Of a DNA stretch of 8,640 nt, positions 1 to 6,568 are shown in pieces. The stretch is from Microcaldota archaeon. Its GTDB lineage: Archaea; Micrarchaeota; Micrarchaeia; Anstonellales; Bilamarchaeaceae. The stretch's first letter is position 1, and each line of letters begins with the position of its first letter. Location: the NCBI GenBank assembly GCA_023247345.1, contig JAHFGR010000044.1:1-8640 (forward strand), read 5' to 3'. Position numbers and translations under genes: made by a program. The notes beneath the pieces were generated by a model, which was not told the origin of the DNA, searched no databases, and saw only the letters and a program-made list of their open reading frames with translations.

Positions 1-1329
1 GCTTATGCAAAGGGTGCTCCGGAGGTATTACTATCTCTTTGCACCAGGATATATGTTGATGGAGAGGTAAGGAAGATAACTGAAAAAGACAAACAAAGAG
101 TAATAGCTGAGAATAACAAAATGGCAAATGGCGCTTTGCGTGTTCTAGGATTTGCGTATAAAGAAGATATAAAGAAAACAACAGAAGAAGAGATGGAGAA
201 AGATCTTATTTTCATTGGATTAATGGGTATGATCGATCCACCGCGCGAAGGAGTAAAAGAAGCGATACAGGATTGTAGAAATGCTGGAATTCGTGTAGTA
301 ATGATTACTGGGGATAATAAACTAACTGCTGAAGCAATAGGTAAAGAACTTGGATTTGGCGGAGAAAGCATTAATGGAGATGAACTAGATAAACTAAGTA
401 ATGGTGATTTAAGAAAATTGGTTGAAAGAGTATATATTTACGCAAGAACAAGCCCAAAACACAAGGCAATGATCCTAAAAGCGCTTAAAGAAAACGACCA
501 TGTTGTTGCGATGACGGGTGATGGGGTAAACGATGCACCTGCGATCAAGAATAGTGATGTTGGAATTGCAATGGGTATTCGTGGTACGGAAGTTGCAAAA
601 GAAGCAAGTGACATGATACTTTTAGATGATAACTTTGTAACCATAAGAAACGCAATAGAACAAGGTCGTGGCATATCTGACAATATTAAGAAATTTGTAA
701 ATTACTTATTAGGAGCCAACCTTTCAGAGGTTTTAGTAATATTCCTCGCATCAATTTTAGGGCTTGGTTTTCCAGTAACAGTTGCACAATTATTATGGAT
801 AAACTTGCTTACTGATGGCTTGCCTGCACTTGCCTTGGGCGTGGATCCACCTGCCAAAGATATAATGAAAAGAAAACCAGTTTCAAAAAACTATAGAATA
901 ATAAATTCCCATTCAGTTTATTTCATGCTATCTTTAGGAGTAGCAGCTACTATCCCGATTCTTTATGTTTTTTCCATTAATCTAAATGACATTATAAAGG
1001 CGCAGAGCATTATATTTACTCTATTTGTAATAAAAGAAATGGTAAAGGTAGAATTAGTTAGAGGGTACTACCATACAGAAATATCAGCTAATAAATGGCT
1101 AACAGTAGCAATTGCTTCATCCATAGCACTGCAACTTTTGGTATTGTACACTCCCCTAAATGAGTTCTTTAAAACAAAACCACTTGATTTTGGGGATTGG
1201 ATACTTATCATACAATCTGTTTTGGTATTCTTAATACTACAAACGATAATTATGAAAATAGGCAATACGGTTATATTCAAAAAACAAAAAGATTGGCAAT
1301 TAACTAGTGACTCTCCTGCGACTAGTTAA
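1..1329 (+). CDS. P-type cation-transporting ATPase, Ca2+-pump (type II) like, C-terminal part
   Basis: The reading frame is open from the first base, so the gene begins upstream; 442 residues are visible. It is a membrane pump that uses ATP hydrolysis to move cations, by family most likely Ca2+ export. The nucleotide-binding motif KGAPE is at visible residues 4-8, MITGDN at 101-106, and the hinge motif TGDGVNDAP at 172-180. The DKTGT phosphorylation site must lie upstream. About six hydrophobic segments follow from residue 230. The first two carry NLSEV (N240, E243) and NLLTDGLPALALG (N268, T271, D272), which match in spacing the Ca2+-ligand residues of SERCA M5 and M6. This argues for Ca2+ specificity, although Na+ or H+ transport by a relative cannot be excluded. 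The stop lies inside an inverted repeat shared with the convergent gene. The family is certain; the substrate is inferred. Confidence 0.95.
   Translation, partial: AYAKGAPEVLLSLCTRIYVDGEVRKITEKDKQRVIAENNKMANGALRVLGFAYKEDIKKTTEEEMEKDLIFIGLMGMIDPPREGVKEAIQDCRNAGIRVVMITGDNKLTAEAIGKELGFGGESINGDELDKLSNGDLRKLVERVYIYARTSPKHKAMILKALKENDHVVAMTGDGVNDAPAIKNSDVGIAMGIRGTEVAKEASDMILLDDNFVTIRNAIEQGRGISDNIKKFVNYLLGANLSEVLVIFLASILGLGFPVTVAQLLWINLLTDGLPALALGVDPPAKDIMKRKPVSKNYRIINSHSVYFMLSLGVAATIPILYVFSINLNDIIKAQSIIFTLFVIKEMVKVELVRGYYHTEISANKWLTVAIASSIALQLLVLYTPLNEFFKTKPLDFGDWILIIQSVLVFLILQTIIMKIGNTVIFKKQKDWQLTSDSPATS
1278..1291 (-). terminator. T-rich candidate terminator for the minus-strand unit
   Basis: On the minus strand this reads CTTTTTGTTTTTTG, starting 8 nt after the stop of the unknown gene and just beyond the inverted repeat. 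Oligo-T tracts of this kind are typical archaeal terminators. Confidence 0.5.
1300..1329. repeat. Perfect 9-bp inverted repeat at the convergent gene ends
   Basis: TTAACTAGT (1300-1308) and ACTAGTTAA (1321-1329) are perfect reverse complements separated by 12 nt. The arms contain the stop codons of both convergent genes, so both proteins end in Thr-Ser-stop. T-rich tracts follow on each side, which suggests a bidirectional terminator or mRNA 3'-end hairpin. Confidence 0.8.
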
Positions 1330-2010
1330 AAATCTAACAAATTTTTCTCTATTCTTTTGACCTAAAAGATCTGCGACACGATAATATTTGAACGCATTAT
1401 GCTGATCTAGACTATCAATAAGTGGGCTTGCTTTTTTTATTAACCCTTCATTATCTAGTAACAGAGCTTGCGCAACAACATATTCTGGAGCTGCAACCAA
1501 ACATTTTATGATTAGATTTTCTCTTGTTAATTCTAATCCACTAGCCAGCTCGATTAGCTTTGGATCTCTGGAATAGTCAATTTTTGCTTCTGCTTGTCCG
1601 ACTTCAATTCCGTTTTTAATCAACCTAAATCTTGGCTTATGCGCGATTAGATCAGCCAAACGAACTTCATATAAATCATTACCTAGCTTAAACTGTTCTG
1701 GTGCCTCAAGAGCTACTAAACAATTCGCAACAGTATTTCCATAAACAGGAGTTAGACAAGAGAGAGATAAATCAGAAAATAATGCGCTATCAAGATTAAT
1801 GGCACTTAGAATTAGCTGATCGATTGAAGTTAAACCAAATTTTTTAAGAAGTACTGTGATCAGATGCAATTGTAACGCTATTTCATCTGTGATTATTAAG
1901 CCATATTCAACTGCACTGAATGCTTTTGTTAGTGCAGCTAATACAACATAAAAATCTTGGTTTAAGACAGAATGAGAAATTTGATTTGCTGAAACTATGC
2001 CGCTAACCAT
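1300..2010 (-). CDS. Hypothetical protein, dut-linked
   Basis: Not recognised. The 236-residue product looks soluble, with no signal peptide and no convincing membrane segment. The N-terminal half is rich in Leu, Ile and Ala and probably helical. Residues 103-150 are more polar (EAPEQFKLGNDLYEVRL region) and could form a small beta-containing domain. The C-terminus is basic (SRRRVTS). I chose the ATG at 2010 because it falls one base after the dut stop and has AAGGAG 12 nt upstream (CTCCTT on the + strand at 2023-2028). An in-frame ATG at 2064 would add 18 residues but overlap dut by 53 nt and has no evident ribosome binding site. The tight spacing implies co-transcription and perhaps translational coupling with dut. 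No function can be assigned. Confidence 0.75.
   Translation of the reverse strand: MVSGIVSANQISHSVLNQDFYVVLAALTKAFSAVEYGLIITDEIALQLHLITVLLKKFGLTSIDQLILSAINLDSALFSDLSLSCLTPVYGNTVANCLVALEAPEQFKLGNDLYEVRLADLIAHKPRFRLIKNGIEVGQAEAKIDYSRDPKLIELASGLELTRENLIIKCLVAAPEYVVAQALLLDNEGLIKKASPLIDSLDQHNAFKYYRVADLLGQKNREKFVRFLTSRRRVTS
1342..1358 (+). terminator. T-rich candidate terminator for the P-type ATPase
   Basis: A pyrimidine run with TTTTT and TTTT tracts starts 12 nt after the ATPase stop. Archaeal RNA polymerase terminates at oligo-T stretches. The tract lies inside the opposing gene, so this is a positional inference. Confidence 0.4.
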
Positions 2011-2011
2011 A

Positions 2012-2500
2012 TTATTTGTTTTCTCCTTTATAGACTCCTTCATATAATTGCTTTGCTGGCTCAACCAACTTTATGAAAACCAGCTGACCTATTTTTGCGT
2101 TCTTTTTGAATGTTATACCATGTTCATTGGCAACTAAAAGTAATGCTTCACTTCTTCCTTCGTAACCCGGATCCCAAACTGCGCATTCCAATGTTGCGCC
2201 GCATCTCAATAACGAACTTCTTGGATAGCAGAATGCAGCTGCGTCATTCGGAATTTTTACATATTCGTTAAAGATTACTTTGTAAGCACCTTTTGCTAAA
2301 TGAATTTCAGTATCTTTAAAAGGGAGTTCCTCAGTATCGCTTATCTTGCGCTCTTTATTGTCAAAATCAATTTTTCCTGCGTTTTTGAATATGTGCGCGC
2401 TTTTTAATGTTAAATCCACACCTACTGGCTGGAATTGCGATTCGTGAATTAGATCGCTAACTGCATTTGACGCTTGTAAATGATGTTTTGGGATCAACAT
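2012..2500 (-). CDS. dut: Deoxyuridine 5'-triphosphate nucleotidohydrolase, archaeal DCD-like type
   Basis: Hydrolyses dUTP to dUMP and pyrophosphate, keeping uracil out of DNA and supplying dUMP for dTMP synthesis. The 162-residue length fits the archaeal dUTPases that share the dCTP deaminase fold. Visible signatures are QPVGVDLTL (24-32), NEYVKIP (78-84), PRSSLLRCG (93-101), AVWDPGYEGRSEALLLV (107-123) and NAKIGQLVF (134-142). The LEL/LEF glutamate used by dCTP deaminases just after DPG(Y/F)EG is not evident, which favours dUTPase over dCTP deaminase. The bifunctional DCD-DUT type is a less likely alternative. The ATG overlaps the end of the upstream amidotransferase gene by 7 nt, and GTGAGGT lies 7 nt upstream, so translation is probably coupled. 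Confidence 0.87.
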   Translation of the reverse strand: MLIPKHHLQASNAVSDLIHESQFQPVGVDLTLKSAHIFKNAGKIDFDNKERKISDTEELPFKDTEIHLAKGAYKVIFNEYVKIPNDAAAFCYPRSSLLRCGATLECAVWDPGYEGRSEALLLVANEHGITFKKNAKIGQLVFIKLVEPAKQLYEGVYKGENK

Positions 2501-3222
2501 TTAATCAACCTCACAAAATTTTCAACAATCATCAGCCCAAGCGGTTGGACATTGGTTTTAAAGTATCGGACATCTTCTGCGCTAACAGGTGGTTGTAAAG
2601 CGCAAAGATCTGAATCCTCGCCGGTCCACACACCAAGCATGCTTTCTGTTAATTCAGGATGAAACTGTATTCCGAAAGCTCGTTCTCCAGCTTGCACAGC
2701 TTGAATATGACAATCTTTGCCAGTTGCAAGTATTTTTTGTCCGACAGCAACATCAACTGTTTCGCCGTGTAATTGAAAAACTGGAAAAATATCTGGCAGA
2801 CCAACAAACAATGGACTTGCCTTTCCTTCAGGTGTTAAGATTACAACGTATGGTTCGCCATTGCGCGAACTTCGAAATCCGATTTCCTTTACTTTATTTT
2901 TTCTTACGACGCCACCAGTTGCTTTTACTAAAACTTGCATTCCAAGACAAATGCCAAGGTAAGGAATACCTTCTTCAACTGCTCTTCTTACAAAATCCAG
3001 CTCGCTGAGCATTTTCTCGTTGGTATCGTTAGCACTGGCTGGCCCACCTAAAACAATAACTGCGCGATAACTAGAAGGACTAATATCTTTTGACATACCT
3101 CCGATATGGATGGTTTCACTAGGCAGCATGTGCTTTCCAAGCATCGTTTCGATATGGCCAGCGCGTTCTCGCCCTATGTTTTGTACTATAAGCACTGGTT
3201 TTGGTTTTATTGCCACTTGCAT
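2494..3222 (-). CDS. Class I glutamine amidotransferase (GMP-synthase glutaminase-like)
   Basis: A stand-alone GATase1 domain of 242 residues that would hydrolyse glutamine and pass ammonia to a partner or substrate. The nucleophile elbow is GICLGMQ with C92. The His-Glu pair is in FGIQFHPE (H188, E190). The oxyanion-region glycines are in VLGGPASAND (57-66). The sequence resembles the COG0518 glutaminase domain of GMP synthase, but no ATP-pyrophosphatase domain follows. It could be a separate GuaA subunit (archaea often split GuaA), a gamma-glutamyl hydrolase-like enzyme or a general amidotransferase. The C-terminal 45 residues (from about 195) extend past the core. It heads a minus-strand unit with dut, which hints at nucleotide metabolism. 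No Shine-Dalgarno motif precedes the ATG, and a TATA-like box about 34 nt upstream suggests a nearly leaderless transcript. Confidence 0.85.
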   Translation of the reverse strand: MQVAIKPKPVLIVQNIGRERAGHIETMLGKHMLPSETIHIGGMSKDISPSSYRAVIVLGGPASANDTNEKMLSELDFVRRAVEEGIPYLGICLGMQVLVKATGGVVRKNKVKEIGFRSSRNGEPYVVILTPEGKASPLFVGLPDIFPVFQLHGETVDVAVGQKILATGKDCHIQAVQAGERAFGIQFHPELTESMLGVWTGEDSDLCALQPPVSAEDVRYFKTNVQPLGLMIVENFVRLIKC

Positions 3223-3241
3223 ATTAGCAAGTTGGTGGCAA
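3210..3241. promoter_or_regulatory. Inverted repeat over the amidotransferase start codon
   Basis: TTGCCAC (3210-3216) and GTGGCAA (3235-3241) form outer arms, with TTGC (3217-3220) and GCAA (3227-3230) as inner arms. The right side has 4 extra bases. The repeat spans the start codon (3220-3222) and the probable minus-strand start point, as an operator or a start-occluding mRNA hairpin would. Confidence 0.4.
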
Positions 3242-3244
3242 CGA

Positions 3245-3260
3245 TTTTTAATTATATAAT
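3245..3260. promoter_or_regulatory. Divergent TATA-box region
   Basis: The only AT-box region between the two divergent genes contains TTTTTAAT (3245-3252) and the near-symmetric ATTATATAAT (3251-3260). The latter is about 34 nt upstream of the minus-strand ATG and 28 nt upstream of the plus-strand ATG, so both transcripts could have very short leaders. Confidence 0.5.
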
Positions 3261-3283
3261 ATCTAGTTCTATTGGTGATTCTT

Positions 3284-4651
3284 ATGCCAGAGAAAAATTA
3301 CATGCTTTCTATAAATCCTGCAACTGAAGAGATATTAAGCAAGTTCGAAATGCTTACTGAAAAAAAGGCGGAGCAAGAAATAAAAAAATGCAAAATTATG
3401 TTTGAAGTATGGCAAAATAAAAGCGTTACAGAGCGACTTATGTTTCTAAAAAAAGCTGCTGAACTGCTCAAGGCAAATTCAAGAAAGTATGGGGAGATAA
3501 TGACTAAGGAAATGGGCAAACCAATTAAACAAGCGATAGCAGAAGCTGAAAAATGCGCTTTGGCTTGCGAATATTATTATGAAAATGCAGAAAAACTTTT
3601 GGCCTCGGAACAAGTTCAAACTGATAATAAAAAAAGTTATATTTCTTTCGAACCGCTCGGATTAATACTTGGAATAATGCCTTGGAATTTTCCATTTTGG
3701 CAGGTTTTTAGATTTGCAGTTCCTGCAATTGCTGCTGGAAATGTTTGTGTGCTTAAGCACTCGAGCAATGTGCCACAATGCGCACTCACAATTGAGCAGA
3801 TATTTAGAGATGCTGGATTGCCTGAATATGTTTTCAAAACACTTTTAATTGACGGAGAGACCGCAGGTCATTTAATTGAAAAGGCTGATGGAGTTTCGCT
3901 AACTGGAAGCACCGAAGCGGGAAGAAGAATTGGCGAGCTAGCTGGCAAGAATATTAAAAAAGTTGTCCTCGAACTCGGCGGTAGCGATCCATTTGTTGTT
4001 TTGGAAGATGCAGATTTGCAATTAGCTTGCCAAACCGCTGTTACTGCGCGTTATCAAAATAATGGGCAGAGTTGTATAGCTGCGAAAAGATTTATTGTTC
4101 ATAAAAACATTTATGAACCATTCAAAAAGAAATTTGTTGAGTTTGTTAAAGCGCAAAAAGTTGGAGATCCAATGGATGAAAAAACAAATATTGGACCGCT
4201 TGCACGTGATGATCTAAGAGATGCGCTTGAAAAACAATTAAAACAAGCTGTAAAGGATGGGGCTAAAATATTGGCAGGAGGCCATAGGTTAGGTGGTAGA
4301 GGCTACTTTTTCGAGCCAACAATCATTGAATGCGATGGAAATGAAAAAATATTGCAAGAAGAAACATTTGGGCCTGTTGCTACTTTGATAGTTGCGAAAG
4401 ACGACGAGCACGCATTGCGAATTGCAAATTCTACTGAATTTGGTTTGGGAGCAAGCATTTGGACAAAGGATGAGAAAAAAATAGAACGCTTTACACGTGC
4501 GCTTCAGGCTGGTTTTGTTGCTGTAAACTCGATGGTAAAAAGCAATCCGCGACTACCATTCGGCGGGATAAAGAAAAGTGGTTTAGGAAGAGAACTTTCA
4601 GAATACGGGATTAGAGAATTTGTGAATATTAAGACGGTTGTGATAAACTAA
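3284..4651 (+). CDS. NAD(P)-dependent aldehyde dehydrogenase, succinate-semialdehyde dehydrogenase type
   Basis: Oxidises an aldehyde, by family resemblance succinate semialdehyde to succinate, in the cytosol. The 455-residue length is normal for the group. Visible features are MPWNFPFWQ (catalytic Asn N135), LKHSSNVPQ (cofactor-binding lysine K158), SLTGSTEAGRRIGE (nucleotide binding), VLELGGSDP (general base E230), NNGQSCIAAKR (nucleophile C264), EETFGPVA and the C-terminal LPFGGIKKSGLGRELSEYG. The SNVPQCA and QSCIAAKR wording resembles the Sad/GabD-type enzymes. I chose the ATG at 3284 because GGTGAT, complementary to the archaeal 16S 3' tail, lies 4 nt upstream. A TTG at 3272 would add only four residues. 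The gene is divergent from the amidotransferase unit and convergent with the ndk cluster. The physiological substrate is inferred. Confidence 0.93.
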   Translation: MPEKNYMLSINPATEEILSKFEMLTEKKAEQEIKKCKIMFEVWQNKSVTERLMFLKKAAELLKANSRKYGEIMTKEMGKPIKQAIAEAEKCALACEYYYENAEKLLASEQVQTDNKKSYISFEPLGLILGIMPWNFPFWQVFRFAVPAIAAGNVCVLKHSSNVPQCALTIEQIFRDAGLPEYVFKTLLIDGETAGHLIEKADGVSLTGSTEAGRRIGELAGKNIKKVVLELGGSDPFVVLEDADLQLACQTAVTARYQNNGQSCIAAKRFIVHKNIYEPFKKKFVEFVKAQKVGDPMDEKTNIGPLARDDLRDALEKQLKQAVKDGAKILAGGHRLGGRGYFFEPTIIECDGNEKILQEETFGPVATLIVAKDDEHALRIANSTEFGLGASIWTKDEKKIERFTRALQAGFVAVNSMVKSNPRLPFGGIKKSGLGRELSEYGIREFVNIKTVVIN

Positions 4652-4652
4652 A

Positions 4653-4919
4653 CTACCAGCTAAAACCACAACTTGATTCTGCATATAAAGGTGCTGGTCT
4701 AAGGACATTACCAAACATTCGCATTCTTCTAATTTCTCTATCTAATGGGCTTTCAGTTTTATATGCTAAGCAATCAGTCAATGGTTGAATTGGTGGAAAT
4801 TTTTTTCTAGGATCAGTTTCGTATGTAATTTCTGCTATATTTCCATGACGTAAAAATAATGGCGCAGGTCTAAGTGAGTTTGGGAAATGAAGAATTGCCA
4901 TATTATCACATTTATTCAT
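4653..4919 (-). CDS. Small hypothetical protein downstream of ndk
   Basis: An 88-residue frame that occupies the gap between the ndk and aldehyde dehydrogenase stop codons. The ATG at 4919 overlaps the ndk end by 8 nt. A second in-frame ATG at 4901 (82 residues) has GTGAT 3 nt upstream and may be the true start. The product has an internal duplication: FPNSLRPAPLF (residues 12-22) and FGNVLRPAPLY (69-79). The middle is charged, with REIRRMRM at 61-68. I see no known domain, signal peptide or membrane segment. Many archaea have infB after ndk, but this is not related to IF2. The coupling and tight packing support a real gene; the lack of homology I can recognise keeps the call tentative. Confidence 0.5.
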   Translation of the reverse strand: MNKCDNMAILHFPNSLRPAPLFLRHGNIAEITYETDPRKKFPPIQPLTDCLAYKTESPLDREIRRMRMFGNVLRPAPLYAESSCGFSW

Positions 4920-5379
4920 CGCTCGCATACAAAAAGTCTTGCGCAACCAATTTATAATCAAAAAGCTCGCTTGATTTAAAGAAGCGCTTGATTTCTTTTT
5001 CTGCTGATTCTTCTGTATCAGAAGCATGAATAATGTTTCTTGAAGTACTGTTTGAAAAATCTCCGCGTATTGTTCCACCTTCTGCTTTTGTTGCATTTGT
5101 TGGCCCGCAAAGCAAGCGAACAACATCTACTGCTTCCTTGCCTTCAACAACCATGGCAACAACAGGATAAGAGGTAATAAATTTTTCCAGATCAGGATAA
5201 AATGGCTTGCTAACAAGATGAGAATAATGCTCTTTTGCAAGCGCTTTATCAACATGAATCATTTTCATGCCGACAATTTTCAAGCCTTTTTTTTCTAAAC
5301 TAGAAATTACTTCACCAACTAATAAGCGTTGAATTCCGTCTGGTTTAATTAGAATTAATGTTCTATCATTAATCGCCAT
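4912..5379 (-). CDS. ndk: Nucleoside diphosphate kinase
   Basis: Transfers the gamma phosphate from ATP to nucleoside diphosphates through a phosphohistidine, balancing NTP and dNTP pools. The 155-residue protein has TLILIKPDG with K12, the GPTNA motif (92-96), GTIRGDF (102-108) and the active-site segment NIIHASDTEESAEKEI with the phosphorylated histidine H118. All expected catalytic features are present and the length is normal. The start is the ATG at 5379, with a weak GTGAG 10 nt upstream that overlaps the rpl24e stop. It is 14 nt downstream of rpl24e, in the conserved archaeal order rpl7ae-rps28e-rpl24e-ndk, so it is very likely co-transcribed with the ribosomal protein genes. Confidence 0.97.
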   Translation of the reverse strand: MAINDRTLILIKPDGIQRLLVGEVISSLEKKGLKIVGMKMIHVDKALAKEHYSHLVSKPFYPDLEKFITSYPVVAMVVEGKEAVDVVRLLCGPTNATKAEGGTIRGDFSNSTSRNIIHASDTEESAEKEIKRFFKSSELFDYKLVAQDFLYASDE

Positions 5380-5393
5380 AAAAATCTAGCTCA

Positions 5394-5609
5394 CTAACTT
5401 GCCTTAGCTTTTACTTCCTTTTTCATTTCTCTTTCTTTGAATGTTCTAGAAGCTTTGGTCCATTTTTGCTTTCTGCCTTCTCTCTTTAGCACTAGCTGGT
5501 TCTTTCTGCATTTACTTGAACAAAAATAAAATACAGTTCCGTCTTTTTTTGCAAATAAATACCCGGTACCTTTCAAAAGACTTTCAGTACAAAATGAACA
5601 GTTTGCCAT
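5394..5609 (-). CDS. rpl24e: Large-subunit ribosomal protein L24e (eL24)
   Basis: A 71-residue zinc-binding protein of the archaeal and eukaryotic large ribosomal subunit. The treble-clef cysteines are complete: C4-x2-C7 in MANCSFC and C30-x3-C34 in YFCSSKC. The basic stretch KCRKNQLVLKREGRKQKWTK (33-52) is typical of the family and contacts rRNA. The C-terminus is Lys-rich. I chose the ATG at 5609 because GTGAT lies 4 nt upstream, overlapping the rps28e stop. The in-frame GTG at 5618 is part of that binding site and would add only three residues. It sits 5 nt after rps28e and is probably translationally coupled to it. Confidence 0.95.
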   Translation of the reverse strand: MANCSFCTESLLKGTGYLFAKKDGTVFYFCSSKCRKNQLVLKREGRKQKWTKASRTFKEREMKKEVKAKAS

Positions 5610-5614
5610 ATGAA

Positions 5615-5824
5615 TCACTTAGCCTTTATTTCCTTTGCTTCTCTTTCTGTTTCAAGAAGCATTATTATCATGCCCTTTTTTACAGGGCCTTTTACATTTC
5701 GCAATATTACGCGCCCGGTATCTGGACCTTCGAGAACTTTACAAAGTACTTGATAAATCTCTCCGTAAACTCCTGTTTTTGTTCTTATTTCTACAATTTC
5801 TACTGCGTATCCTTCGTCCGGCAT
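5615..5824 (-). CDS. rps28e: Small-subunit ribosomal protein S28e (eS28)
   Basis: A 69-residue OB-fold protein of the archaeal and eukaryotic small subunit, located near the mRNA exit region. The family core is clear: EIVEIRTKTGVYGEIYQV (9-26), GRVILRNVKGPVKKG (37-51) and the invariant tail MLLETEREAKEI (55-66). Length is normal. The start is set by a strong AAGGAGG located 10 nt upstream. Another ATG at 5832 is out of frame and too close to that site. The gene lies 84 nt downstream of rpl7ae and 5 nt before rpl24e. Confidence 0.96.
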   Translation of the reverse strand: MPDEGYAVEIVEIRTKTGVYGEIYQVLCKVLEGPDTGRVILRNVKGPVKKGMIIMLLETEREAKEIKAK

Positions 5825-5834
5825 CGTCTCATAT

Positions 5835-5841
5835 CCTCCTT
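5835..5841 (-). promoter_or_regulatory. Ribosome binding site of rps28e
   Basis: On the minus strand this reads AAGGAGG, the strongest Shine-Dalgarno match in the window, 10 nt before the ATG at 5824. It settles the start over the out-of-frame ATG in between. Confidence 0.75.
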
Positions 5842-5878
5842 GTGCTCAAACATGATGTTCTTCTTATATTAGAGCTTC

Positions 5879-5893
5879 ACCTGCAAGGCAGGT
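5879..5893. repeat. Short hairpin between rpl7ae and rps28e
   Basis: ACCTGC and GCAGGT pair perfectly over 6 bp with a 3-nt loop, 16 nt after the rpl7ae stop. A TATA-like TAATATAAG follows on the minus strand (about 5863-5871). The hairpin may be an mRNA-stability or processing element, and the TATA-like stretch may be a secondary promoter for rps28e. Both roles are conjecture. Confidence 0.35.
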
Positions 5894-5908
5894 TCGCTCG
5901 GCATTTGA

Positions 5909-6406
5909 TTATTTTTTAGCTTTTGGTTTTTCTGCTGGCTGATGGGTTGCTGGATGAACCGCTGCAGGTTTTGCTACATGCGCTACGGGCTTTGCTGCAT
6001 GCTTCTCTTCGGTTGGTTTAGCATGAACTACTGGAGCATGCGCTGCGGATTGTTTTGGTAATTTTTTGATTATGTCATGTAATTTTTCTCCTGCACCACC
6101 TGCGTTTTCAACAGCAACAGAAGAGGTACCAACTTCGATTCCAACTGACCTTCCTAAATCAACTTTTGTTGGAATGTATGCGTAAGTAATTCCGTATTGC
6201 TCGCAAAGTACAGGCAAATGAACGACTACTTCTTCAGGAGTGACATCTTCAGCAATAACAACAAGCTGCGCTTGCTTGCGCTCAATACTTTTTGTTGTTT
6301 CATTTACTCCTTTTTTTATTTTGCCGCCATCTTTTGCTACTGATAGCATTTCTAGAATTTGCGGAACTAATTCCTTTGACGTTTCGAATTTTACATAACT
6401 TGGCAT
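5909..6406 (-). CDS. rpl7ae: Ribosomal protein L7Ae (eL8), kink-turn RNA-binding protein
   Basis: Binds kink-turns in 23S rRNA and, in archaea, in C/D and H/ACA guide RNPs and RNase P. Residues 1-117 make the normal L7Ae fold: KKGVNETTKSIERKQAQLVV (31-50) carries the RNA-contacting GVNETTK, followed by IAEDVTPEEVVVHLPVLCEQ (51-70), AYIPTKVDLGRSVG (76-89) and the C-terminal helix. Residues 118-165 are an unusual tail of almost only Ala, Pro, Lys, His and Val, with six His. Usual archaeal L7Ae proteins are about 120 residues and lack such a tail. GAGGTGA lies 4 nt before the ATG. As first gene of the unit it is transcribed divergently from the 16S gene, from a promoter in the shared intergenic region. 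Confidence 0.95.
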   Translation of the reverse strand: MPSYVKFETSKELVPQILEMLSVAKDGGKIKKGVNETTKSIERKQAQLVVIAEDVTPEEVVVHLPVLCEQYGITYAYIPTKVDLGRSVGIEVGTSSVAVENAGGAGEKLHDIIKKLPKQSAAHAPVVHAKPTEEKHAAKPVAHVAKPAAVHPATHQPAEKPKAKK

Positions 6407-6410
6407 ATTT

Positions 6411-6417
6411 TCACCTC
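6411..6417 (-). promoter_or_regulatory. Ribosome binding site of rpl7ae
   Basis: Reads GAGGTGA on the minus strand, complementary to the CACCTC of the archaeal 16S 3' end, 4 nt before the ATG at 6406. Confidence 0.75.
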
Positions 6418-6481
6418 AAATATTTTCATCGGCGATTTTTTCGCTTTTTAATAAGAAGTTGAATTATGTTGTAAGATAGAA

Positions 6482-6496
6482 TTTAAAAATATATCT
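6482..6496 (-). promoter_or_regulatory. Candidate TATA box of the rpl7ae unit
   Basis: The minus strand reads TAGATATATTTTTAAA here, about 80 nt upstream of the ATG. A start point 25 nt downstream would leave a leader of roughly 50 nt that carries the GAGGTGA site. It is a positional and compositional call. Confidence 0.5.
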
Positions 6497-6538
6497 AGTT
6501 GTTAAAATCTTGTTATCGAGGATAAAATGCCCGCAACA

Positions 6539-6546
6539 TTTATAAA
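6539..6546 (+). promoter_or_regulatory. Candidate TATA box of the rRNA operon
   Basis: TTTATAAA in the context ATTTATAAAG matches the archaeal TATA consensus and is the best such box before the 16S gene. Transcription would start near 6570. AT-rich TATATA stretches at 6553-6566 are alternatives. Confidence 0.6.
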
Positions 6547-6568
6547 GAGTTAATATACTATATATAGC

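Noticed and set aside
2589..3008. Plus-strand 139-codon frame opposite the amidotransferase
   Set aside because: It is the shadow of a gene with intact catalytic motifs, and the predicted protein is low-complexity (Gln/Leu-rich) without a domain.
3272..3283. TTG start for the aldehyde dehydrogenase
   Set aside because: The GGTGAT motif overlaps this start and is correctly spaced only for the ATG at 3284.
4920..5126. N-terminal extension of the small post-ndk ORF up to 5126
   Set aside because: This part is the alternative frame of ndk, Gln/Lys-rich and without a ribosome binding site; only the portion after the ndk stop is credible.
5516..5919. Plus-strand frames opposite rpl24e, rps28e and rpl7ae
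   Set aside because: They are Phe/Leu/Cys-rich antisense shadows of well-identified ribosomal protein genes.
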